Origin: Polaribacter dokdonensis
GTDB lineage: Bacteria > Bacteroidota > Bacteroidia > Flavobacteriales > Flavobacteriaceae
Length of the DNA: 64,000 bases
Assembly: GCF_024362345.1 (NCBI RefSeq)
Contig: NZ_CP101505.1
Coordinates: 1,695,501 to 1,759,500 of the forward strand
Direction: 5' to 3'
Positions 55,807 through 63,579 of the stretch are shown in pieces. Under the pieces are notes generated by a model. It had not been told where the DNA came from. It was given only the letters and a program-made list of their open reading frames with translations, and did not search any database. The position numbers were made by a program, and so were the translations under genes. The stretch's first letter is position 1; every line of letters starts with the position of its first letter.

Positions 55807-56190
55807 TTATACTTTATATAATTTCACTATTCCCTCATATAATTTTTGAATTTCATTTCTTAAACATTTAGGAAATAACACCTCAACTTCAGGTCCAATT
55901 TTAAAAATTTGTGTTTTAAACTTATAATTAACATACACATAAAAATCTACTTGATTTTGTTTATTTTCATTCTTTGGATATATAATTTGGGAGTGATGCA
56001 ATGGTTAACTAGGAAGGTACTTTACATGCAATTCATTTACTAACAAACTAACTTTTTCAAGCTCTCTATTTATGATTGATCATTGCTCAACTTTTAAAGC
56101 AAAGACTCTATCAATACTAAAAGTTCTAATATTCTTTTTACTATTAATTAAACAAAACACATAGCACCTATTTAAATACTCTTCAAATCG
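55807..56190 (-). pseudogene. Decayed WYL-domain transcriptional regulator
   Basis: Reading the minus strand, 56187-56083 encodes FEEYLNRCYVF...INSKKNIRTFSIDRVFALKV (the core WYL-type strand pattern) and is cut by TGA at 56080-56082. A second frame at 56001-55807 encodes LHHSQIIYP... and the typical WYL tail FKIGPEVEVLFPKCLRNEI. At least one stop and one frameshift separate the two. No N-terminal HTH is left. WYL regulators often control phage-defence operons, so this may be a relic of an older island gene. Confidence 0.75.
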
Positions 56191-56401
56191 TAGGCATATT
56201 AGTTAACGTTTTTTAAAATATAATTCTGAACATTCTCACCTGGTATTTTTAAAAAATAGCTTTTTTTATTTAACTTAGTGATATCGCGAAATACTAGAAA
56301 AAGAAACTCAAATTTGCTATGACTTCTTCTCTTTTATTGAATTAGACTTGTTATGAAAATATACAATCATATAAATAAAATAAATATTTATTGATTTTGT
56401 C
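56191..56401. other. Upstream region of the helicase operon
   Basis: Strongly AT-rich. A weak -7-like sequence (TGATTTTG, one mismatch to TAnnTTTG) lies directly before the ATG at 56402. Nothing else can be supported. Confidence 0.3.
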
Positions 56402-59041
56402 ATGTTAAAACTAGATAAATTAAATACTGAATTTAATAGAGCCATTGAACTGATTAAATATACTAATGGTATAATTTTTTTGACAGGCAAGGCAGGCACT
56501 GGTAAAACAACGTTTCTGAAATATTTGCTAGAAAAAAAATATAAAGAAAGTATTGTTTTAGCTCCAACTGGTGTAGCAGCTATAAATGCAGGAGGTGTAA
56601 CTATAAACTCTTTTTTTCAAATCCCTTTTGGTCCTTTTTTACCTAATGATATTAGGCTAAGTCCAAAAGAAATTAATAAAAATTTTAAATTTAATAATTC
56701 AAAAAAAGAATTAATCTCAAAATTAGAACTTTTAATAATAGATGAAGTATCTATGGTTAGAAGTGATACTCTAGATGTAATTGATAATTTATTAAGGTAT
56801 TTCAGAAAAGATAAGTATTTGCCCTTTGGAGGGGTTCAAGTTCTTTTAATTGGAGATGTGTTTCAATTACCTCCAATTGTTGAAAGTTCTCAATGGGAAA
56901 TTTTATCACATTATTACAAATCAAGTTTTTTCTTTGACTCAAAAGTTTTTAGAAAAAGTAAACCAATTCATATTGAATTTAAAAAATTATATAGGCAAAA
57001 AGATGAAGAATTTATTTCGCTTCTTAATAAAGTCAGAATGAATAAATTAAGTAGCCTTGATTTAAAAACATTAAATTCAAGGGTAAAAGAAATTCGGTCT
57101 AAAGACCAGTATATTACTCTAACAACACACAGAAAAGCTGTAAATAAAATTAATACCTCTAGATTAAAATTAAACAAAAATGAGTTAATTCAATTTGAAG
57201 CAAGTGTAGAAGGTGATTTTGATGAGGGTAGCTACCCAGCTAACAAAATTTTGAGTTTAAAAAAGGAAGCTCAAATAATGTTTATAAAGAATGACACTAG
57301 TCACTCAAAAAAATATTTTAACGGAAAACTAGGGACTGTATATGAAATTACTGAAAAACAAATTATTGTAAAGGATAATAAAGGGGAATTAATTAAAGTT
57401 AAACCAGCTATATGGAACAAAATAAGATACAGTTACAATAAAAAAGAAAAGAAAGTTGAAGCAGAGAAAATTGGATTATTTGTTCAATTTCCTCTTAGGC
57501 TAGCTTGGGCAATTACTGTTCATAAAAGTCAAGGTTTAACATTTGAAAGTTTAAAAGCTGATTTAAAAGATGCTTTTTCTCCAGGTCAAGTTTATGTTGC
57601 TCTTAGCAGGTGTACCTCTTTAAAAGGACTTTACTTAGAAAGTGAAATACCCTTAAAAGCAATTAAATCTCAATTTAATGTTTTAAGTTTTTCTAAAGAA
57701 GTTTCACCATACAGGATAATAGCTGACAAAATAGCACAGGGTAAAAGTGATTTCTTTTTTAAAGAATCAAAAAAACAAAAGGAAATTGGAAAATTAAATG
57801 AAGCCTTAAAATATATTAACAAAAGTCTAAGTTTTTATAGCTCTGCTAAACTTTTAAAATTTAAAGAAAGTTTGCATAAAGATTTATATCAAAAAAAAAA
57901 TAAACAAAATCGAGAAATAACTAATTCCCTAAGATTTAGTGGTGCAGATAAGAAATTAAAAATGGAAAAATTGATTAAGATTATTGAAGCGAATTATAAT
58001 TTATTAAAAAATTATATTGAAATGGATATGGATAAGGAATCCATGCTTGAAACTTTACAAAGTCAAAAAAAGTCAACGTTTAAATTATTGAATAACTTCA
58101 CAAATGAAGAAAGTGTTTCAAAAGAACTATCTTCTCTTCTTACTAAAGAATGGTGGGAATCTTTATCTCAAAAATGGAAGAAAGTCTTACTCCTAAATAT
58201 TGAGATTATTGATATTTATAAAAATCATATTTGGCTAACTAATGAATGGAATAAACATCCTCTGCATGCGTATAAAAATTATTATCATAAAGACTTTCAA
58301 GTCTCAGAGAATTTAGATATTAAAAAAATCCTTATACATTTAAATAATTTAGACTCAATTATTATTTATGGTATAGATGATAGTTTAGAACCCTTAACAT
58401 ATTTACAAAATATAAAGCATCTTGAAATTAATTGTCTAAAATCAGAAGGTCAACATACCCAAGAAAGATATACATATGATTTTTCAATTTTAACACAACT
58501 TCAAAACTTGAAAGTTTTAAAACTACAAGACCTACCTGATGATGCTGATTTGAGTAGCTTAAAAGATTTAAAAAACTTAATTTATTTATATAAAGATGGT
58601 AATTCTTCAATACCATATCTAAAAAATTTAAAGGTTTTGAAATGTAGCGGAGATGAACCTGAAATGCGTAAAGATGATTTTGTATTAGAAAATGTTATTA
58701 TATTAGATATTCATAATGATAATGATAGAGTGACATATGATTTTCATAATACTCCATTTACTTTGTTTAAAAGTTTAAAAAAATTTCCAAAATTGATTTA
58801 TTTAGAAATAGGCAGGGCATTGCCAGAAAAACATAGAGATTTCAAAATAATCACTGAACTACCAAACTTAAAAAAATTCATTTGTATAACTAAAAGTATA
58901 AAAGTGGGAAACCGTTCTATAAAAGAAGAATTCAACTCTATTTCATTTAACGATATTGCAGAAAATTTATTAGAAAAAAAAGTTTATGTAAGTGTAGATG
59001 GAAAATACTTAACTCCAAAAATTTCTAAATTCTATAATTAA
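56402..59041 (+). CDS. PIF1-like SF1B helicase with C-terminal leucine-rich repeats
   Basis: An 879-residue protein. Residues ~1-430 are a PIF1/RecD2-type helicase: Walker A GKAGTGKT (29-36), DEVS Walker B (114-117), GDVFQLPPI, and the C-terminal motifs AITVHKSQGLTFE (about 370) and VYVALSRC. Residues ~440-500 look TPR-like (GKLNEALKYINKSLSFY). Residues ~640-850 hold irregular leucine-rich repeats (LQNLKVLKLQDLP, LKDLKNLIYLYKDG, LKNLKVLKCSG). Flavobacterial PIF1-like housekeeping helicases usually end in HRDC/HTH modules, so the LRR end is unusual and may serve recognition. First of three genes in an operon with HNH and HIT genes. Confidence 0.85.
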   Translation: MLKLDKLNTEFNRAIELIKYTNGIIFLTGKAGTGKTTFLKYLLEKKYKESIVLAPTGVAAINAGGVTINSFFQIPFGPFLPNDIRLSPKEINKNFKFNNSKKELISKLELLIIDEVSMVRSDTLDVIDNLLRYFRKDKYLPFGGVQVLLIGDVFQLPPIVESSQWEILSHYYKSSFFFDSKVFRKSKPIHIEFKKLYRQKDEEFISLLNKVRMNKLSSLDLKTLNSRVKEIRSKDQYITLTTHRKAVNKINTSRLKLNKNELIQFEASVEGDFDEGSYPANKILSLKKEAQIMFIKNDTSHSKKYFNGKLGTVYEITEKQIIVKDNKGELIKVKPAIWNKIRYSYNKKEKKVEAEKIGLFVQFPLRLAWAITVHKSQGLTFESLKADLKDAFSPGQVYVALSRCTSLKGLYLESEIPLKAIKSQFNVLSFSKEVSPYRIIADKIAQGKSDFFFKESKKQKEIGKLNEALKYINKSLSFYSSAKLLKFKESLHKDLYQKKNKQNREITNSLRFSGADKKLKMEKLIKIIEANYNLLKNYIEMDMDKESMLETLQSQKKSTFKLLNNFTNEESVSKELSSLLTKEWWESLSQKWKKVLLLNIEIIDIYKNHIWLTNEWNKHPLHAYKNYYHKDFQVSENLDIKKILIHLNNLDSIIIYGIDDSLEPLTYLQNIKHLEINCLKSEGQHTQERYTYDFSILTQLQNLKVLKLQDLPDDADLSSLKDLKNLIYLYKDGNSSIPYLKNLKVLKCSGDEPEMRKDDFVLENVIILDIHNDNDRVTYDFHNTPFTLFKSLKKFPKLIYLEIGRALPEKHRDFKIITELPNLKKFICITKSIKVGNRSIKEEFNSISFNDIAENLLEKKVYVSVDGKYLTPKISKFYN

Positions 59042-59091
59042 CCTAACATTAATTATATCATTAAATTTTTAGCTTTTATGAATATCTAGTT

Positions 59092-60123
59092 ATGGAACTA
59101 CCTTTTGACAAAAACATCTCAGTATCTAAGTTAGTTTCTATATTTAGAAGTACGAGTGCTACCTATAAGTTTTACTGGTTTTGGGCTATTCTTGAAGCTA
59201 TAGAATCAGGTAAAAAAACAATTACAAAAAGAGAAATATTTGCTAGAATGATTTCTTTGTCTTGGTACACAGTCAATTATTTTAAAGTTTCATTTGGTAA
59301 ACAAGATGTAATACAAAGTGCTGTAGAGCAAATTAAAGAATTAGAAAGTTTAAGTATTGATTCTTCTCAAGAACATATACTTTCTACTTTATTAATTACT
59401 AAAAATAAAGAAACAGTATCGCTACTAAATCATTTTGATAATAATGTACCACATAAGTTTTTAAGTCCTTGGTTAGGCTCAGGTAGTAAATCTGAAATTT
59501 ATGATAAATCAAATGATAAATTTGAATCTGTTCCATATAGATTAGAAAAAGAATACATTGAAATTTCAGATAAATGGTTGCCTTATTTTAAGGTTCACAT
59601 TGCATTCTTAAAAACTTATTGTTATTGGAATCTAACCCTTTTTCTACAATCAAGAAACCCAAATGTACCAGACATACCTAACAAAATCAATAGACCTATT
59701 CAAAGAGGTAGTTTGAGCATCCATAAAACAAGATTTTGGGATTTAGTAATCAATGAAATTGGAGCGGTTAATTGTATATATACTAATAAAACTTTAAAAA
59801 AGGGAGGATATGCTGTAGAGCACTTTATACCCTATCAATTTGTTGCTCATGATTTAATGTGGAATTTAATTCCTGCTGATAGTAGTTTTAACTCTAAAAA
59901 AAGCGATAAGCTTCCTAAATTTGATGATTATTTTGATTCCTTTTATGAAATACAAAAAATGGGTTTTGATATTATAAAAACACTGAGACCAAAAAATAAA
60001 TTTTTAGAACATTACCTTCCTTTATTTCCTGATCAAATATTTGAAAAAAATAAATTTGAAGATCACATAAGACCTATGCTAAGCATAGCCCATAATAATG
60101 GGTTTCAATATTTAGAAATATGA
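59092..60123 (+). CDS. HNH endonuclease domain protein
   Basis: A 343-residue protein. The N-terminal ~200 residues are helical and unassigned (WFWAILEAIESGKKTITKREIFARMI, resembling a DNA-binding/effector region). The C-terminal HNH motif is C228-IYTNKTL ... VEHFIPYQF (H244) ... MWNLIPADSSFNSKKSDKLP (N258, N267, K269), i.e. a beta-beta-alpha-metal fold with H and N present and the third position altered. It is likely a DNA nuclease. It follows the helicase by 50 bp, and its stop overlaps the HIT start (ATGA). Confidence 0.82.
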   Translation: MELPFDKNISVSKLVSIFRSTSATYKFYWFWAILEAIESGKKTITKREIFARMISLSWYTVNYFKVSFGKQDVIQSAVEQIKELESLSIDSSQEHILSTLLITKNKETVSLLNHFDNNVPHKFLSPWLGSGSKSEIYDKSNDKFESVPYRLEKEYIEISDKWLPYFKVHIAFLKTYCYWNLTLFLQSRNPNVPDIPNKINRPIQRGSLSIHKTRFWDLVINEIGAVNCIYTNKTLKKGGYAVEHFIPYQFVAHDLMWNLIPADSSFNSKKSDKLPKFDDYFDSFYEIQKMGFDIIKTLRPKNKFLEHYLPLFPDQIFEKNKFEDHIRPMLSIAHNNGFQYLEI

Positions 60124-60485
60124 TTGATTTTAACCAAATCCCAAAGGAGAGAATTATTTTTAAAAATGAATTATTCTTTATTATTAAAGATCAATTTCCA
60201 GTTTCTCCAGGTCATCTTTTGATAATTTCTAAGGGAATCAAAAAGGATTTCTTTGAATTATCCTTAGAAGAAAAAGAGAAACTTCCTAAAATGATAGATA
60301 AAGCAAAACAGCTAATAAAACAAGAATATAATCCTGACGGCTATAATATTGGTATGAATTGTGGAGATTCTGCGGGGCAAACTATATTTCATTTTCATTG
60401 CCATATTATTCCAAGATATAAGGGTGATATGGATAATCCACGTGGAGGTGTAAGAGGTGTAATACCTTCAAAAAGGAAGTACTAG
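60120..60485 (+). CDS. HIT family hydrolase
   Basis: A 121-residue protein with the histidine triad H91-F-H93-C-H95-II. The preceding blocks PGHLLIISKGIKKDFFEL and GYNIGMNCGDSAGQTIFH are typical of HIT enzymes that cleave dinucleoside polyphosphates or nucleotide-amidates. Translationally coupled (4-bp ATGA overlap) to the HNH gene, which suggests that nucleotide turnover is part of the same system, perhaps removing an adenylate or a signal nucleotide. That functional link is inference. Confidence 0.9.
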   Translation: MIDFNQIPKERIIFKNELFFIIKDQFPVSPGHLLIISKGIKKDFFELSLEEKEKLPKMIDKAKQLIKQEYNPDGYNIGMNCGDSAGQTIFHFHCHIIPRYKGDMDNPRGGVRGVIPSKRKY

Positions 60486-60623
60486 CCAACATTCTTTAAA
60501 CTATAAGTTAAAACAAATCATTTTTTTGCTTGTCTTTCAGAAATATTTTCATCTAGCCGCATTCAAAATGATATACTCTATTTTTTTAATATAATAGAAA
60601 TGAGCCTTTGATGTACAGCTATT

Positions 60624-60685
60624 TTACATAATGGCGTTATAGGGCAGAAAGTGAATGAATGTACCTATAACTGCGCATTATGTAA
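60624..60685. repeat. Long imperfect hairpin between convergent operons
   Basis: Arms 60624-60643 and 60664-60685 pair over about 18 positions (ACATAATG...TTATAGG with CCTATAAC...CATTATGT) around a 20-nt loop. It lies between the HIT gene and the E2-like gene. It could be a two-way terminator or a dispersed palindromic element; there is no T-run. Confidence 0.6.
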
Positions 60686-60708
60686 CTTAGCTTTGGTAAA
60701 AGGGTTAA

Positions 60709-61167
60709 CTATTTAATTAAATTGTGTTGTACGAAAGGATGTTCCCAATTACCAGTAATTTGATATAGTTCATAAAAAACAAACCACTCTAGTGCCCAAG
60801 GTATTATGGTGTCAAATATATTATGCTTTTTAAAGTTCCAGTGAAAATTATCTGTTTCTGGATGATATAAACACAGGTTTTTCTCTTTTGGAAACATATG
60901 TATATCATCATGATATTCAATTTCTGGATCTATTACGTATACTTTTGGTGAATTTAAACCATCATAAACTATCCTTATAGTATATTCTTTGGAATATTCG
61001 GTTGGTTTTACCTTACCAATACAAATTAGCTTATTCTTTTTTACTGAACACTTTAGAAATTCATAATATGATTCAATAAATTTTTTCTCTCTAATTAAGA
61101 TAATTCTAGTCTGTAAATTAAGCTTCTTTACTTTGAACCTGTTTTTATGATACCTTTTAACCACCAT
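60709..61167 (-). CDS. E2-like ubiquitin-conjugating-type protein of a short type II CBASS
   Basis: A 152-residue protein resembling bacterial E2-like CBASS proteins: a beta-rich UBC-type start, IEYHDDIHMFPKEKNLCLYHPETDNFHW with the presumed catalytic Cys99, then WALEWFVFYELYQITGNW at the C-terminus. In type II CBASS such proteins modify the C-terminus of the cyclase and so tune its activity. No E1 and no JAB-type deconjugase is encoded next to it, which fits the 'short' type II form. Its ATG lies within the last codons of the cyclase gene (11-bp overlap), proving coupling. Confidence 0.8.
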   Translation of the reverse strand: MVVKRYHKNRFKVKKLNLQTRIILIREKKFIESYYEFLKCSVKKNKLICIGKVKPTEYSKEYTIRIVYDGLNSPKVYVIDPEIEYHDDIHMFPKEKNLCLYHPETDNFHWNFKKHNIFDTIIPWALEWFVFYELYQITGNWEHPFVQHNLIK

Positions 61168-62170
61168 AATTAGTATGAGGTTTATTTTTAACTCCTAAAG
61201 TATCATCATTTAAAACTCCTGAACGTTGTGAGTAAGCATTACTTGCTAAAACTTTCTCTGATATACGGCGTAAAGCAGCTTCTTTGGCATCTGTATCCTC
61301 ATCAGCACCATCTGAGAATCTATCACCAAGATGTGCCTGCCACAACTTACTAGCCTCCAGTTGATTTTTAGATTCTAAAGCATCTTTTGCATCATCAATG
61401 AAAGCTTTTAAAGCATCTTTAAAATTAGATTTTTGTTGATCTGAAAGCTTTTTACAAACATCATCGAATGGTGTTACAGGCATTGGCAAGAACCAACTAT
61501 AATCTATATCATTTTTTATTTTTTTAAGTACCTCATATAAGGCTACATCATCTCTATCATTTAATTCTAAATGTTTTACTGCCCAAATAGTAAAGGCCAA
61601 ACCAGAAGGAAACTTCCCTTTTTTATTATCTGACCATGCTTTTAAATACTTAACAATCCGTTTCATTTGAGGTAAATCTTCACTTTTCTCGTTAAACCAA
61701 ACATAGAAATCTTTTGGGTCGCTTTCCTCCCAACCATTGTAACGTGTTGCTAGTTTTGGGTGATTATGTTCCTCTGAATTGTAATGATATACTGGTATAT
61801 CAATATGAAAATCATCCTTGTATATAACCCTAATACACTTACTTTTTTTAGAAGGTGTTGTAGACGTTACATTTTCAACTGCTTTGAAAACATGATCCAT
61901 TACAGTAGCAGTGGTTACTTCTGAATCAACGGATTTAAAATACACACCTAAATCCATATCACAAGTATCTTCATTTGTACGGATTATAGTATCCATTTTA
62001 TATGAACCTTGTATCCAAGTTCCGGAAAAACTATACTTGGATTTATCTTTAAAGTATTCCGCGATTTTAGTTTTAATATTTTCTCTTGCAGTTATCATTC
62101 TTCTAATTTTTGAAGATGTTAATTTTAATTTATCGTTAAAATCTAAAAACAATTTATTACAGTTTGCCAT
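61157..62170 (-). CDS. CD-NTase (cGAS/DncV-like cyclic oligonucleotide synthase)
   Basis: A 337-residue nucleotidyltransferase when started at ATG 62170 (MANCNKLFLD), which sits 1 bp after the patatin stop; a longer frame from 62263 overlaps that gene and is unlikely. Catalytic features: G55-S56 (WIQGSYKMD), D71-x-D73 (CDMDLGVYF) and D124 (FHIDIPVY), i.e. the complete GS-x-DxD...D pocket. GWEESDPKDFYVWFNE and LGDRFSDG also resemble DncV. It ends in Gly-Gly, the form expected for C-terminal conjugation by the E2-like protein. It should make a cyclic di- or trinucleotide upon phage infection. Confidence 0.9.
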   Translation of the reverse strand: MANCNKLFLDFNDKLKLTSSKIRRMITARENIKTKIAEYFKDKSKYSFSGTWIQGSYKMDTIIRTNEDTCDMDLGVYFKSVDSEVTTATVMDHVFKAVENVTSTTPSKKSKCIRVIYKDDFHIDIPVYHYNSEEHNHPKLATRYNGWEESDPKDFYVWFNEKSEDLPQMKRIVKYLKAWSDNKKGKFPSGLAFTIWAVKHLELNDRDDVALYEVLKKIKNDIDYSWFLPMPVTPFDDVCKKLSDQQKSNFKDALKAFIDDAKDALESKNQLEASKLWQAHLGDRFSDGADEDTDAKEAALRRISEKVLASNAYSQRSGVLNDDTLGVKNKPHTNYGG

Positions 62171-62171
62171 A

Positions 62172-63242
62172 TTATTTATTTTTAAAGGTGTATCTTCTGT
62201 TAATTGATGAATAATCATTCCATCTATTATATTTTTTAATACTTGAAAGAATAGATTGTCCATGTAGTTGATATTTATTACTAGCCATAAACATTAGTTT
62301 TTCTAGCTTATTTTTTTTATTTGAATCCATAGCAATTTTAAAACCAAGGAACTCTTGTTGTATTCGATAGTATTCAAAAACTTTACTTTTTATATTACCA
62401 GTCCCACCTGAAAATATGATACATAAATCATGTACATGCCTTGATTGTGCCTGCATCATTAAGTCTAAAATTCTAATTTTTGATATCCAATATTTTGCAC
62501 CAAATGGTTTATTAAATAGGCCATAACATATTTTAGACCTTGTTTCATTGTAAGTTGATTGACCAGTACCTATTGAGTACAACTCAATATCCGCATATGG
62601 AATGCCCAATGAGCAATGCGCTTCAGTTAATCCAATTAAAGCTGGATTATTTGCAAATACACCACCGTCAACACGCATTAAAAATTCTTCTTTAAGATTA
62701 TCATCACCTATTAAATAATTACTCGAATAAGGATTAAAATAAGTTGGTGCCGCTGAAGTTGCCATAGCTACTTGATAAGCAGGAATATGTAAATCTGTGT
62801 AATAATCATCTTTATGAGGGGTTTTGAAAACTTTTGGTTTGGCATTGATTAAATCATAACCTGTAATACAAACTCTTGTATATAAATCTGCTATTAGAGG
62901 TTCTATATCATTATTAGCTTTCTTAAACTTATTTCTAATAAGGTCTTCAAGTTTCTTATTATTATATTTTGCCCTATTTAGACCTAATCGCCACCTCCTA
63001 TAAAAAGGGGGAAAAATTAATTTCCTATTCTCTACATAAAGTTTTTCAATATCTGAAGCAGGTATTTTAAGAGCTAGAGCTAGAGCTAGAATACCTCCTG
63101 TAGAAGTACCACAGATTAAATCGAAATTTTCTGCTATTGGAGACTTTAAATCAGCTTCTAATTTTGATAAAAATCTTGCAGGAAAAACACCTCTAATACC
63201 ACCACCATCAATACTTAAAATTTTAAATTTATTATTACTCAT
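62172..63242 (-). CDS. Patatin-like phospholipase effector (CapV-type)
   Basis: A 356-residue patatin-like phospholipase: oxyanion motif DGGGIRG (12-18), nucleophile S47 in GTSTGG, and catalytic D192 in RVDGGVFANNP. In CBASS this effector is activated by the cyclic nucleotide and degrades the inner membrane, killing the infected cell. Start ATG 63242 (MSNNKFKILSIDGGG) is preferred to a TTG at 63266. First gene of the three-gene operon; the cyclase ATG follows its stop by 1 bp (TAATATG). Confidence 0.92.
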   Translation of the reverse strand: MSNNKFKILSIDGGGIRGVFPARFLSKLEADLKSPIAENFDLICGTSTGGILALALALKIPASDIEKLYVENRKLIFPPFYRRWRLGLNRAKYNNKKLEDLIRNKFKKANNDIEPLIADLYTRVCITGYDLINAKPKVFKTPHKDDYYTDLHIPAYQVAMATSAAPTYFNPYSSNYLIGDDNLKEEFLMRVDGGVFANNPALIGLTEAHCSLGIPYADIELYSIGTGQSTYNETRSKICYGLFNKPFGAKYWISKIRILDLMMQAQSRHVHDLCIIFSGGTGNIKSKVFEYYRIQQEFLGFKIAMDSNKKNKLEKLMFMASNKYQLHGQSILSSIKKYNRWNDYSSINRRYTFKNK

Positions 63243-63579
63243 AAATAATTTATAAAATTTACTCAACGTTTACAGACGTAAAGTTTAAACCGTGAAAGGA
63301 AATTAAAATATTTTGTAGTTTAGAAGTTAGGCTGTATATTGCGCCACAAAATATGGGGTAGTATCCTTTACATTTTACTACTCACTTTCAATTTTAAGGT
63401 CCTTCCGGTCGAATGTTGGGACTTTTTTTTATGCTTACTAAAAATGCAAGTATTGTTCCATTTGTTAAAATTTTCTTAATTTGACAGCTTGTCATTGAAA
63501 ACAAAATAAAAATTAATTAATGTTTGTAAGTAGCCCTAATTGTTAATAACTACAACACAATTAACTGACAATATTACAC
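63243..63579. other. 337-bp region upstream of the CBASS operon
   Basis: It must contain the CBASS promoter, but no clean TAnnTTTG box was found on the minus strand. It holds a GTAGTA/TACTAC inverted repeat (63358-63363 and 63376-63381) that could be an operator. An isolated plus-strand terminator-like sequence lies at 63396-63430. Confidence 0.4.
63396..63430 (+). terminator. Orphan terminator-like hairpin
   Basis: AAGGTCC (63396-63402) and GGGACTT (63418-63424) can pair with one bulge, followed by eight T. No plus-strand gene precedes it in the window, so it may end a small RNA or be a relic. Confidence 0.35.

Noticed and set aside
55807..56001. Independent 64-residue protein
   Set aside because: It is the tail of a WYL domain whose upstream part is in another frame; better explained as a pseudogene.
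61911..62207. 98-residue plus-strand ORF inside the cyclase gene
   Set aside because: Antisense shadow of a conserved gene.
62171..62263. Longer cyclase start at 62263
   Set aside because: Overlaps the phospholipase gene; ATG 62170 lies 1 bp after its stop and gives a normal CD-NTase N-terminus.
63243..63266. TTG start of the phospholipase at 63266
   Set aside because: ATG 63242 is present directly before the conserved FKILSIDGGG block.
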